This document shows, piece after piece, positions 11,228 through 23,421 of a DNA stretch of 64,000 nucleotides. A program made the translations under genes and the position numbers. How positions within the stretch are numbered: the stretch's first letter is position 1; each line of letters opens with the position of its first letter. Source of the stretch: Pyrocephalus nanus (taxonomy: Eukaryota; Chordata; Aves; Passeriformes; Tyrannidae); the NCBI GenBank assembly GCA_038380795.1, contig CM076268.1:26917501-26981500 (forward strand). The letters run 5' to 3'. The notes beneath the pieces are model-generated. The model was given only the letters and a program-made list of their open reading frames with translations, made no database searches and was not told where the DNA came from.

Positions 11228-12259
11228 TAAAGCTACATACACAAATTTTCTTTTAGAACATAGAAATGAATGCTCCAACCTAAAGTTTATTCATCTAAAT
11301 AGCTGGAGAAAATATCCACTTAACCACATAGCCTAAACACATTGAAGTATGGGGGAAAAGGTGTTTATTTTCACCTGTGTTTATTTTTTCACCGGTAAAA
11401 ACAAATAAAAAGAGAAGAAAAATAATCATAGTGCCTATGACAAAGATTGTGTTTCAAGGAGTGTGCAATGTGTACCTTGATGACTTTAACTGCAAATGGA
11501 AGCCACTTTTAGACTGAGTGTGGTTGAACGGAAATATCCTTAGAAAAAATGTCATGCAGCATCCCAGAAAATGTTTTGGTTCAATATGTTTGGCCTCCGT
11601 TTTTGTGGAGCTGTACATTCCTGTCCATGGTTCTAAAGGATAAAAAAAGAACTGATTTCAGAATCAATCTGTATTTTGACTCGTTTTTATACTCCCCACA
11701 CCCAGGCCGGTTTACCATATGTGTAAGTGAAGCTGAACAGTAGTTTTTCTATTTGGTGTCACAAATGAGTTTTACCATGTTACTGAATTCAGTCCTTTTT
11801 CCCTGCTCAAGTGATGTGCTCCTGTCTCCAGCTATCTCTTGCTCAAAGCAGAGGTTTCATTTGTTCACAAATCCCCAAGGAGGGTTGAGACCAATCTGTC
11901 TGAAGACACAAGATCTCTTCATTCAGCCTTGCTGGTGGGAGGATCAGCCTGGGTTAGCCGGAATTTGAGACAAGGTACAGGGATCTCTGACATCTCAGCA
12001 CATGGAGAGGCATCTGCCTGGAAAGCCCAAGTTTTCTGCTGCAAAAGTCAATCCTTCGAGTCTCACCTGCAAGTTTCTCAGCTTTAGGCTAAATGAATCA
12101 GGTAGAAAGGCTGAATGGTCCAAAATAACACATTCTCGGAGAGGATCACCCAAGAAGAGAGGCAGAGATGGCAATATCCTTCATTCTGGAGTGCCAACAA
12201 TAAAAACGTACAACATTTTTGCAGGATTATTTCTTAGCTGAACACAGCGAAACACATCT

Positions 12260-12780
12260 AGGTGTCAAAGCAGCAGCCATGGGGATGGGGAAAATTTAAG
12301 TGTTTTCACCCACCCATGACCAGCCAGGGTCCCCCCCTCGAGGCAGCTGCAGCTGATGCTGTGCCCACCCCTCCTCACAACCCCTGCCACCTTGTGTGGG
12401 TGTCCCTGCCTTCCCCTGTGCCCGGGGTCATGTTTTCAAGCACATCACCAGAAGTTTGTGCTGAACTTCTCCATGCTGAGCTTATTCATCATCCAAACCC
12501 CAAAGAGGCTTTCTGCTAGAGCGCCTCCAAAAGGTCTCTAGTTGATGCCAGGTACCCCTTGGCAAAGCCCCAAGTCGCTGCAGGTCTCTGCCACTGCCGG
12601 CTCTGCCCACGGTGTTCTGAGCTCCTGGAATCTCAGCCAAGGTCCAGCCCATTCCCAGGCAAGGGAAGGGAGGTGCAGGGCTGCAGGTACTCCCTGGCTC
12701 CACCATGCTTCCTCAGTCCAGCTCCCCCAGCATCCCTCCTGGATGCTGTCCTGCAGATCCCCATTTCTGCTAATACTTGG
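12260..12780. other. GC-richer patch without a recognised gene
   Basis: The block is clearly richer in C and G than the surrounding DNA (for example ggtccccccctcgaggcagc), but CpG is sparse, so it is not a classical CpG island. Overlapping ORFs in several frames (12262-12519, 12542-12844, 12559-12858, and 12482-12706 on minus) follow from having few AT-rich stop codons. None has family features. Confidence 0.5.
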
Positions 12781-13063
12781 GCTTTTCCTGTTGGATTTTT
12801 TTTTCAGTCTGTTTATTTTTTTTTTTTTTCACATGTGTGGTTAACAATATCTCTCTGAATCTGACACTTGGTTTCTGCTAATGTACGTTGGTGTGAGTCC
12901 AAGTGGTGTGAACACACCAGTGCTGCAAAATAGCAAAAAAAATGCTTTACTGTCCAAACCACACTTCCAGGCACCTCATACACTGGGGCTGAGGTAGAGG
13001 CACTTGGGTAAGTTTGATGCTGAAACCCGCTGGTCTAATAAGAAGGTTTTTCCTTTTGCCCAG

Positions 13064-13104
13064 GGCTAAGAGCAGGTTTGGGTGGGTGTGTCATGCTGCC
13101 CCAG
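13064..13104 (+). other. Exon-like interval (41 nt), unverified
   Basis: Bounded by a strong acceptor (tttttccttttgcccag) and a consensus donor (ccag before gtaagg). A second exon-like interval follows 126 bases later at 13231-13270. No protein match is evident. Confidence 0.12.
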
Positions 13105-13230
13105 GTAAGGCTCCCACCTACAGCTGTGTTGGGTGGAGCTGTTGCAATCACAGCTGTAACCACTGAGGACAGCCTTTGTCTTCCCAGCAGTGGTCACCCA
13201 TTCCAGTCTCTTTCCTTGGTGTTCCTGCAG

Positions 13231-13270
13231 CAGAAGGGCCGTGTGTTGCTGGGAGGAGGCAGCTTTGAAG
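13231..13270 (+). other. Exon-like interval (40 nt), unverified
   Basis: The acceptor is tttccttggtgttcctgcag and the donor is gaag before gtatgg. The first frame is open and reads QKGRVLLGGGSFE. It sits just downstream of the GC-richer patch. Together with 13064-13104 it could belong to a short spliced transcript, but the gap between them is very small for an avian intron. Confidence 0.1.
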
Positions 13271-15245
13271 GTATGGCTCTGGTAGCAGGCTTCTTTCCTA
13301 AATGTTCTCTTTGGAGGTGTTTGGGGGTTTTGTTTGTTTGCTTGTTTGTTTTTTTCCCATTTGGTTTGTGCTGGATATTTCGTGTAGCAGGTATTTTATT
13401 TATTCTGTGGCATAGTAACTGAGTTTATTAGACTGAGCAGGGATTAAGGTATGGGAGTACAACAGTCTTACAGTTTTATCTTAAAGCTTTAACTTGACTC
13501 AGAGCTATGGTTGATTGTTTTGAAAATGTGCAGGCTTGGTAAGAGAGGATCTCCTCAGATTTCTTCTTCACCCAAGGGTAAACTGCAAGTTCTTTGTTTG
13601 CTCCCTTCCAGAATGGAAAAGTCTGAAGCTTATTTAGAGCGTGATTTATGCCACGATAGGCACTGCATACTGTCCAACCATCCCATAAAACAACCTGTGT
13701 GCTGAGGAACTCTGTAAACTTTCAAGGGTGCAACTTCAAATATAACGAATAAGAATGCAATGAGATTGGCTCATAAAATTCCTGTTAAAAGTCAAGTTTG
13801 ATATGTACTTAAAATTTCATGTTCTTATGGAAGGCCTTTTGTCAAAGACACATCATTATGACAGCTTTCTGAAGCAAGGCTATAGCATGTGTTACACAGC
13901 TTCAGGAATGTCCTGTGATGATCTGTATCCTAATACCTGAAACCACTTTGCTTAGGCAGTCATCTGCAGAGCAGAAACTTTCCTTAAATCGCGTGTTTTT
14001 ATTTTATACTCTTCACAGATCCGTAGCAAGCTGATAAAGTTGCAAAGAGGTATACCTCTCAAGCTGTATTTAAAGTTATGTCTACTGCTTATGGCAAACA
14101 CTGCAGTTAACTACCTGCAAAATTCTTATAAGAATGTCATTGGTACTATGGAAAATAAGTCTTATAGTACGCATCTTTTTTGCTAAGACTTGCACATGCA
14201 GCTCACAGTGAAATGCTTGTTTACTTGCAAAATGTCTCTGCTCCAGCACGGCTGAAGCAAAGATGATGGTGAAGCTATTTTGTTTCAGGAGTAGCACTAT
14301 TCCCGAAAAAAAGGGTTTGCTACCAATTTAATCTTACTTAAAATAGTGCAGTTATCTCTGTAGGTTCTGGATGTTTTCTAACTTTGAGTCCAAGAGCTTG
14401 TTTTTCTTTAGTATGGTGAGAGGTGAAATCAGAGGCAGCAAAAGAGCACCCACTCACAAAATCCTGGATTTAGCCTCTTCTGGTGAGCTTGTGGCTTTTT
14501 AATTATTCATAAGCATTGTTACAATAGGATTGACTGAGATGCGAAGATGCAAGGAAGAAGCTGTTATTTTGGGAGGCTGTGGCTATGTGTAGGAGAGGAA
14601 CTGGAGGAAGCCATGGCCTGGGGAAAAGGTGAGTCTCACCTAAGATGAAGACATATTTGGGGTTGTCTGTGTGCCAAGGACTTAAAGGACAAAGTCTCTG
14701 TGAACTTCCTTCATACTCAGTTGTGCATAAGTCAGATGGACAGTCTGTGAAGTAGAGCAAACTAGGTGGAGGAATCTACTCTAAAAATAAGATTCCTTGG
14801 TAATTATCTACCAAAAAAAGGAGTGGTTTCAAATACATATTGTTACTAAGCATAATCCTGTGAGAGCAAAACCAGAGAGAGATTTGCAGGTGAAGCCTAT
14901 TACATTTGATGCTTGACTGTTCTTGACCCACATCTGTACTTGGTAACTCATCAGACTGGCTTGGGCCAGGAATGGTGGATGAAGTAGATTGACTAATCCA
15001 ATGTAAGGGTGATGTTTTCCAGCAGAGCTGATTTATTCTTAAGGAATCAAAGAGACTAGAGGGGAAAACAAAATTGAGGTATTTGGTTAGTTATTTAATT
15101 TGCTTTCACTCCTGAAGTTAGGCCAGAGGAGGCTACAGGGATTTAGTTTTAGAAACTAACTTAGGGAAAAAATATTTTAATGACTAGTTCCTGTAGCCTG
15201 GGATGGTAGATAACATTACTGATTTTACATTCAGCTTGGGCACTG

Positions 15246-15271
15246 CAGGCATACACATCTGTGTATGCCTG
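15246..15271. repeat. Perfect inverted repeat, 12-bp arms, 2-nt spacer
   Basis: The left arm CAGGCATACACA (15246-15257) and the right arm TGTGTATGCCTG (15260-15271) are exact reverse complements separated by TC. The pairing stops at the next base on each side. It is not part of a recognised repeat. It could extrude as a cruciform or bind a dimeric factor; no function is shown. Confidence 0.9.
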
Positions 15272-18200
15272 AGATGCACTCAGCATTTCTCAGACTCTTC
15301 CCCCTGTTTCTCTCTTCTTTCAGAAAATGTTCCAATGCAGTGGACCTGGGCTGATAGAATGGAAAAAATATGGCTTCTCCTAATATAAATCCCTACAGCT
15401 GCAGTATGTCCCTTGCTATCTTTTTGCTGTTCTATGTGACGTTCCAGTTGTCCTTTTCAGGGTTTCTCCTATGGTATCTCATGCTCTAGTTCTTTTTCTA
15501 TATCTTGCTTGACAGTTTGCTGCTATTTTTCTAAAAATAGTGCTGCTGTTCTAGCCTGTGGTTTATACGTGGGATAACAGATATGACATCTATTTAGGAC
15601 TTTGTTTCTTTAAAATAAAAGGGTAGCTGTGGTTTTGGCCAAGTCTCCAGGAAATCTGGAGGGCCTGAGGCTGGCCTCATAGCCAAAAAGCTGGATTGAG
15701 TCAAGGTGTCTACAAGGGGTGGCAGAAACTTCCTGGGACATGTGGAGACTCATCTGCTGAAATGAGTTTTGAACTCACTGCTGTGCCAATGCTATTTGAA
15801 GAGTCAATGTTGTAGCAGTAATTTGGTACAAAGTTTTATGGTGAACTACAGTTTATGGATAGTGGTTGTCCTCTCTGCCACCGGCAGTGTAAGAAACGTG
15901 TGAAGCCAATGTAGGGCACAGCACATCAACGAGGTGGGTGGGGACTGGTGGATGCAGGTGTCTGACAATTTCCCTGGGGCTAGCTGAGGAACTGGGAGAA
16001 GCCTTTCCCTCTGAGGTGTGATTGATTTGTGAGCTTTCCAGAGCACTGCAGAGGTCAGGTGCTTTTTGGTTGCTTCTCTTAATAGGTCTGTATTTTCCAC
16101 TGACTGTAACAGCTTCTTGACCCAAACTCCATAGGGTATGCCTTGCTCTGGAAGATTTCCTAGTTGGAATTAAACAGCTTTTATAGATTTATTAGTGATA
16201 ATTTTTACTGTAAATGTAGACCAGCAAGGTATAAACATGGAACTTTTGATTTCACATCAAATGAACCTTTTATTCCTATCTAGTTATTTGAGCCAATGTA
16301 GTTTAAATTCTCTAACGCAGAGCTTTTTCTCTCCATGAATTAAATGGATTAACCTCTTCTAGAAAGATTTCTGTAATTATATTACAGTACTGGGCTATTA
16401 ATTCCTTTCCTCAATAAGTTACTATTTTTATATGGCTAGAGTGACCTGAAGTTAATTACAACCTCAGTATTAGTTGAAGCCTTTCGGTTTAACGTTCTTC
16501 TAATGAAATTTATTGCTTCTACTTATGTCTTACAAATACTGTGAAAAAATAGCAGTGCATAGAGAGAACTTCAGTAAACTTCAATAAGCACTATTAGAAC
16601 AATAGCTGAGGATACCCTAACGTAAGTGCTCCTTTCTTTTCCCCCTAGGTAGTCACTTTGTTGTACCATGAGCCTGTTTGAGAAGAGAAAGAAAGTGTTT
16701 GGTATTAGTATCCATTACATTTCTTTTGTATGCTAGAAATAATTTATTTTATCTAGTTGAAGATGATGGAAAAATAAGTTGATTTACTGCATGTTTGCAG
16801 TCTGTTATTGCCTAGAGTCCAAAAATTCACAATGCTACAGGCTGAATTTGTCTTTCTTGTACTAAGAATTGTAAAATGCTAAGCTGCTGTTGTGTGCAAG
16901 AAGTGGTGTTAGTTGAATACTTGCTGATTGTCTAATAGCTGATTTCTTAGGTGGGCAATTCATTCCATGTATTATGAATGAAGGTAGATGGGAAAATCTG
17001 AAAGGGAGTTTGTCACCCCAGAGGAGAATTTCTCCCCTGAGCTTCTTGAAAGATATGTCATGAAACCAAACAGGAGTGAATTTCATGATTTATGGATTAA
17101 ATATCACTTTAATCAAGAAGACATTTTAAGTAGCCAGCTTAATCATTGTCATCAACTTCATCAGGGTGATTGAAACCATCATTACTTTAGCAACTGATTA
17201 GCAAGAGCTGGATATGGTCTTTCCACTAATGCTGGAGATGCTCATTAGAAGGATGTCAGAGGTCCCTGACACTATCTCCCCTGATGCTTTTGCTGCATTT
17301 TGCTAGAGGGAATGTGGATTTTTTCTTATATTAAACTTCTTTCAGGCAATTCACAATAATTACTTTTTTGTATTACGATACTTAAGTATTTATGGATAAA
17401 GCTTGCTCATAAAAGCAGAGTGCAGAAGTCTGATTGTTTCTTAGGCTTTATAACCAAGGCTAAACAAATCCTTAACTATTTAAACACAGATTTTAACAAA
17501 TATAAAAGAAAGGATTGGATTTCTGAAGGAAAGCAAAAAAAATGCATCTAAACAACATAAAATCTCAAAGCAATGCATGTTCCTGTCTGGAACAGGAGAT
17601 AAATTATTAAGAAACATGATTTATGTGTAGAATAGACCTGGAATATTTGGGTTAGGTAAAGGAAAAAGAAAGATAATTTTCCTGTTAACTACTTTAGAAT
17701 AGGCCATTTAGATATAAGCAGAAACAAAGTCTTAAGAAGGTTTCAGGAGCCTAAAACGGAGTCTGATAAGCAACTAAAATAGCCATAAACTATATAGCAA
17801 ATTACTTGTAGAGGTGATTAATTCAGCCACCCAGAGACCTTGGGGAATGGGGCTTTCTGTCAAACTGAAGGTAAGCTTTTCTGGTTAGGAAAGCAGCCCT
17901 CTTGCTCTAGTTTTCAGATAATTATTTTTTCCTAAAATTAAAGGGTAAAATCTTATTTTTAACTTCACGATGCTGGCAAAGGATTGGGAACTTGATCAAA
18001 GACACAGGTACTAGCAGTTTGTATCAGTAATCTTGAAAGAATTTATATAAAATTATTCAAATAATCCAAGTTTGGTCTTGAATTCTTGATAGGGGTTTGC
18101 TGTCTGTCTGATATTATTATAGCAAAACCTAAATAAAAATTCTCCTAAAATACTTCTCAGCACATGGGGAAAATTGAGCAGCTCTCAGCTGAATGTGAGT

Positions 18201-21200
18201 TAGACATGAAGATTAATAATCCAAGCATGGTGATTTTTGGCAAAAACTAATGATGCACCTCATCTGTATTCAGATGGAGACTGGGGAAAGGAAGCCAAGG
18301 ATGTTTTTGTCATTTTGTGGTGATCACCATGGGAAAGGCAATCATTCCCAGCAGCAGCCTTCCCGAAGCAGCAGCAAACAAGTAACAAGGAGGGCCCTTA
18401 GTGACGCACAAAACAGCGGGGAGGGACGCAATTTCAATTTGGTTTCAGAATGTATGGAAAACCATGACTTTGAAACTAAACAAAAACCTTTTGTTTATCT
18501 TCATGGCTTACAAACTGAGCTTAATGATAGGCAGGACTAAAAGGAAAGTGACACTGAAAGGAAAGTTTAATGAATACGGGAAAAGCAAGGAGGAAGGTGT
18601 TATGAGAAGGGCTCTTGGACAGGACAACAAGGAATGGCTTCCCTACCTTATTTCTTGGAGAGAAAATCATGTTCTTGTCATCTTGAAAGATGTGATAGGC
18701 CACCTGAGACCAAGATTTATACTGATTTAGGAGCCATAATCTCTTCCACTTGTGGGACAGGAACACTTGTGTCAGTCCTGCTCAGCTTTCTGTGAAAGGC
18801 ATTTCCCCAGCTGTGGCAGCTTCTTTCCAGTACCAAATCTTCCAGAGCTTTTCTGGATTTTGGTGCCCTATGTATTGGTTGCTAAGGTCTGGAGTACTTG
18901 TTTTCATTATTACTGGGACATTTCCCAGAATATTGGGTTCTTCAGATTAACACAAGTGGCTTGCCAGCTGTTAAAATATTTCGTGACACTAAGTAGAGCT
19001 CCTCCAAAAACAAAACAGTACTCTCTGCTATCAGAGGGTACATGGAGTTGATATTTTGGAGCCTGAAGCTAGAAGGGATTTCACCAGACTTCCTGCACCA
19101 GCACAGGTACCCTTCTTTGGTGCATTGTTAGAGTTGTGCTGTTGCTCTGCCTCTCTGTCCTCCTGTGTGGGCAGGGTGGCAGCACCCACTGAGGCTGTGC
19201 TATGTCCCTGCTGCACTCAGCTCCTCTCCTGGCCCTGCTGTCACAGCAGCTGGTGCTTCTGCAGCAGCTCTGTTTCAATGAGGAATCATATTTGTTATTG
19301 CTCCTGTGCGCAGGAGAGATTGAATCAAGTTTCCATTTTGTTCTTTGGGCTGATATGCTTTTGCTTCAAATGAGTGTTCCTGCTGTGGCTGCTGTTTCAA
19401 AACACAGACTGGAAATTTATTTCTATTACTCTCTATTAGTGAAGTCTTTCTTCCTCTTGTTTACCTTTGTTTCAGACCCTGCAGGTGGGCTTTAACAGAA
19501 ACATGCCCTTTCTTCCACTGGGGTTTTGTTATCCCTGTTGCCTAGAAAGAGCACTCGGTACCATTAACAGGCTTTTTATGGTGGTACCATTATTTTGAGA
19601 GAGTGTTTTGGAGTGTCTGTGTGCTTGGCAATTGCTGAAGCAGCAGCACCTGTGACTTTCTGGAGAGAGGAGAAATGAGCTGCAGGCAGACAGACTGTGT
19701 TGGGGAATGGCAGCAGGGCTTGGCAAACTCAAGTGCCTGGCTGTGCTGCGGCCACGGCTGCCTCAGTGTTCTGAAATGAGGAGTCCACGCTTCTGTTCCC
19801 ATGTAGGAGGGCAATCAAACCTTCTAAATGTAGCAAATAACTCTGGCAGCAGATTGCAGGAGAGCCAAAAGCAGCAGTGAAACACATCTGATGGTTCCTG
19901 GTGCCTTGTCAGCAGTAAATAATTGGGCAAATGCCTTGACAGCAGCTCCCAGCTTTCCTGACGAGGGCTCTGCCACCAGCAACACTGGCCTCTGTTCAGC
20001 CACAAGCTGGACTTGGAGATTCCCCTAAGCCTGGTGTATGGGAACCAGTATCTGCTAAAACAGTGACATGGAAGGGGTTTACAATAGAGCAAGGTAGTTC
20101 CCAGCTCCTAATTCTCTTTCAATTAGTACTATGGCAGTGCAGTCACCAAATTAGTGGCTATGAGCAGCATTGAGAAGGACAAGTCCAGGGCAGGTCAGTC
20201 AGATTCCTGGAGTATGGCATACAGCTTTCTGAGCAAAAGGAGAGTGTAGGTATGTTGTTTTGTCTGTACCTTAAGAAAGGATTCAATTCTTGCTATAATG
20301 AAAAATGCTACTGAAACGTCTCTGCTTCTGCCTGGTTCATATTTTCCCAGCATACTTCTTCATAGATTTCATTATTACTACTATCTGTTCTAGTTGATCT
20401 AATTTTGTGGTCAAAATGAGCAGATGGAGAGGGACATGCTATTCCCTGGCACGTTCTAAACGACATCAGCCCAGTGAGTTTAAGCACCAGTGCAAATAGC
20501 TGAAGATTGAATCATAAACAGTTGTTGTATCGGACACAAATGATGCATCTCAGCCTGTTAATGGAGTAGGCATATCTTAACCTCCCACCAGCCTGGCAGC
20601 ATTTCAGAAAGTTCATGCCTATACTGTCTTGTTGACCTGCTTAAAGAATAAGAGTATTTACTTCTGGGTTGCTGTGGAAAGAGATGGTGCATTTCTAAGA
20701 GGGGTATTTTTGTAGATGTTAAAATTACTGAAACCTTTGAAAGTAAATCCACTGTTGGCTATAATAAAAGTAAATTGCCTGTATGTGAAACAGGAGTCCC
20801 AAATACACATATACATCATTCTGGTAAATTAGAGCTGTTTAGTTAAGGACTGCTAAGATGAAAAATACTGAGAAGTGATCTGGCTTTGGTCACTTATAGT
20901 GTCATTCATATTAAGTACTTATATCTTAGAAGTGTTAAATGAGTCATCCTTTTTTTTTTTAAGGTTAGGAAAAAAGTCTATCCTGGAGTTTCAGGAAATG
21001 GGGTTGAGAAAGGCCATCAGGAAGCCAAAGTAACATCAGCTCTTTTGATGGGTGCTGTCTAACTTTCCTACAAGGCTTGTGCAATTTCCGTAAACAACCC
21101 TTTCTACTCAATTCAAATTCTAATCCTTTAATGCCTTTGCTGCAAGTGAATGCTTAATTTTCTTTCTTCTTCAACAAGCAGAGAAGTTTGCCGTTTGCCG

Positions 21201-22942
21201 CTTTTGTAATGCTCTGAGTGATTGAGGATTTACAGATCTCTGTCAGCCTGGTCATCCCTCTCCCCACATGTGTTATTCTGGAGCCACCTTGTCCTCACAA
21301 CTCCCTTCCGTCAAGAAAGACTTCAGCAGTGTCTCCCCTAGTTACAATAAGGAAAACTCAATAATTACAAAGTACAGTTTTACCATTAAATCAGCCTTCA
21401 TGTTGCAGTGGTTTCTTCTAGCCCATGTTTTCTCTGTGTTTTATCAGACAGGATAACAAAGGTCTTTACTATAATCAAGGTGCCAACTTTGCCTGGGCTT
21501 CCCTGACTGCAAGCTCTCCTGTCAGGGAAAGAAATTGAACCGGTACAGCTAGCATTTCACAAACCCATATTTCTTACTATTATCTACAGACCCTGGTAAA
21601 ACTGAACCCAAATGAATTGAATAAATGAATTCAAGAGCAAAAATACTTGGATTTCCTTCTGTGTTCCAACAAATAGTTTCTTCATTCTGATATCCCTTAA
21701 GAAAGGAGACTGGTCAGCCCAGACCTCCTCCTTCATCCCATCCTCACCTCTTTCTTGAGCTTTTTCAGTGTTTCCGGCCTGAATGTGAGCTCTTAAAGGT
21801 GATGAATAACTGTTTGGAGAGAAACTGACTGGAGCAATGTCTGCTAAGACAAATTCCATAAAGCCCGAGGGAAGCCTTTGCAAAGGCAGGAACACAGAAG
21901 CTGTGAGCCCAAACACAAGTATTGAGGATCGTGACAGACACAAGCAAAAATCTGTGGCAGGCGGCAGGGAAATGTGGAAAATAAATGGAGGCTGCCTGCC
22001 TTGTTAAAGGTCCCCCTGTACATGCTAATAAACCAGATAGCTCTGTTTTATTTACAGGGCAAAGGAAGTAAGGCAGTTCTCTTACAGACAGTGTCCTGGT
22101 AGGTCTGAGGGGTCTATTTCGGGTCAGCATTGACAGTGCTCACCCTGTACAGACAGGCACTTGTACTATCTGATTTGCACCACTTGTGTGCTCTCTGGTG
22201 TAACCACACACAAACTGCAGGCCGTGCTTTAAGCAACACACCACTTGGGTTTTTGAAGAGAATGATTTAAAGTATGGGTTTTGTGGACTTCAAAGAACAG
22301 ATGCACTAAACCATGGTGATATTACATGTGTATTTTAAAAGCATATTCCTTGGATACCCAACAGAAGTTATCCCAAATTAATTAGTGTTCTTGGAATTAA
22401 TATTTTTAATGTCCTCTGTGGGAGTTCCAGTTAAGAAATAACATTTTTACTTATTTTTTAATGTGGTTACTGCTCTTCAGCTAGTTCAAAGTGATCAATT
22501 TATTAGACATTTTAAATGTTTAAATACAATTATTGACTAAACAGAAGCCTGAGCAGCCTCTTCCACAGACTTTTCATAATTACAGCATGGCAAAATGAAG
22601 GTCCAGGAAGTAATTTTTTTTTTTTGTTCTTGGGATATCTAATATGTAGTGCACACTAAAAATGGCAGAAAAAATGTGAAGTCAAAGTTCTTAACACTAC
22701 AGTAGCTTTTGGGAAAACTGAGAATGACAGTAATATTTGACTTGTATGTTTTCTAAGCATTCTTATGACTCACCAGTGTCATTAAATACTTGAGATGTTA
22801 ATGTATGTATGCTTCCCTAGGGAGATGGGAAGGAACAACTGTTCACATCAGGGCCATAGCTAGAATGGATATGAATAAGATTGCCTCTTCTGCCTCAGTC
22901 AGTAGGAAATCCATGAGTCATACTGCTGAAGGGTAATCTTAC

Positions 22943-23000
22943 CTTCCCAGTTGGTAATCAAAACAAAGAAAAAGCTTCTTTGTCTATGACCTGAATGCTT
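22943..23000 (-). other. Exon-like interval (58 nt) on the minus strand, unverified
   Basis: On the minus strand the acceptor is gttcatcctgcttttcag and the donor is ggaag before gtaaga, both close to consensus. One frame is open across the interval and includes HSGHRQRSFFFVLITNWE; the other two have stops. It lies 12 kb from the minus-strand interval at 10994-11120. Linkage between them is only a possibility. Confidence 0.17.
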
Positions 23001-23264
23001 CTGAAAAGCAGGATGAACTTTAGGTTACTTATCTGAATGGAAATTGGCTTCCAGTTTATCCTTCAGTAGTTAATGGGATGTTTGTTGGTGCTAACGAATT
23101 GTTTAGTCAGAATTTTAGTCACCACCCTGAAAGCAGAGCCCCTGCACCCAGGGAATAGAGCCTCAAAGACTCAAGTGAAGTTTTCAAAGCGTATCCATGT
23201 TGTAGCACCAAGGGTGGTTTTTCGGTCAGATGTGCTTTTTGCATCCTATTTTGACACAGATGGG

Positions 23265-23305
23265 TTGTGTATGTGTGTATATATGTGAATATATATATAT
23301 ATATA
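23265..23305. repeat. TG/TA microsatellite
   Basis: An interrupted dinucleotide tract: gtgtatgtgtgtatatatgt, then gaa, then eight TA units. Confidence 0.85.
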
Positions 23306-23404
23306 CTGATTTCCTCTAAATATTTTGAGTGACCAAAGCCCAATGAAAATGTTACTTTTCCCAAGAAGTTATATTAACCATCTTTTGCTTTACAGAAAAC
23401 TTAA

Positions 23405-23421
23405 TTTTTTTTTTTTTTTTT
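23405..23421. repeat. Poly-T (17)
   Basis: Seventeen Ts ending in tcatag. On the minus strand this is an A-tail-like run, but no retrocopy body is recognised beside it. Confidence 0.8.

Noticed and set aside
12260..12780. CpG island promoter
   Set aside because: GC-richer but CpG dinucleotides are few, so it does not look like a constitutive promoter island.
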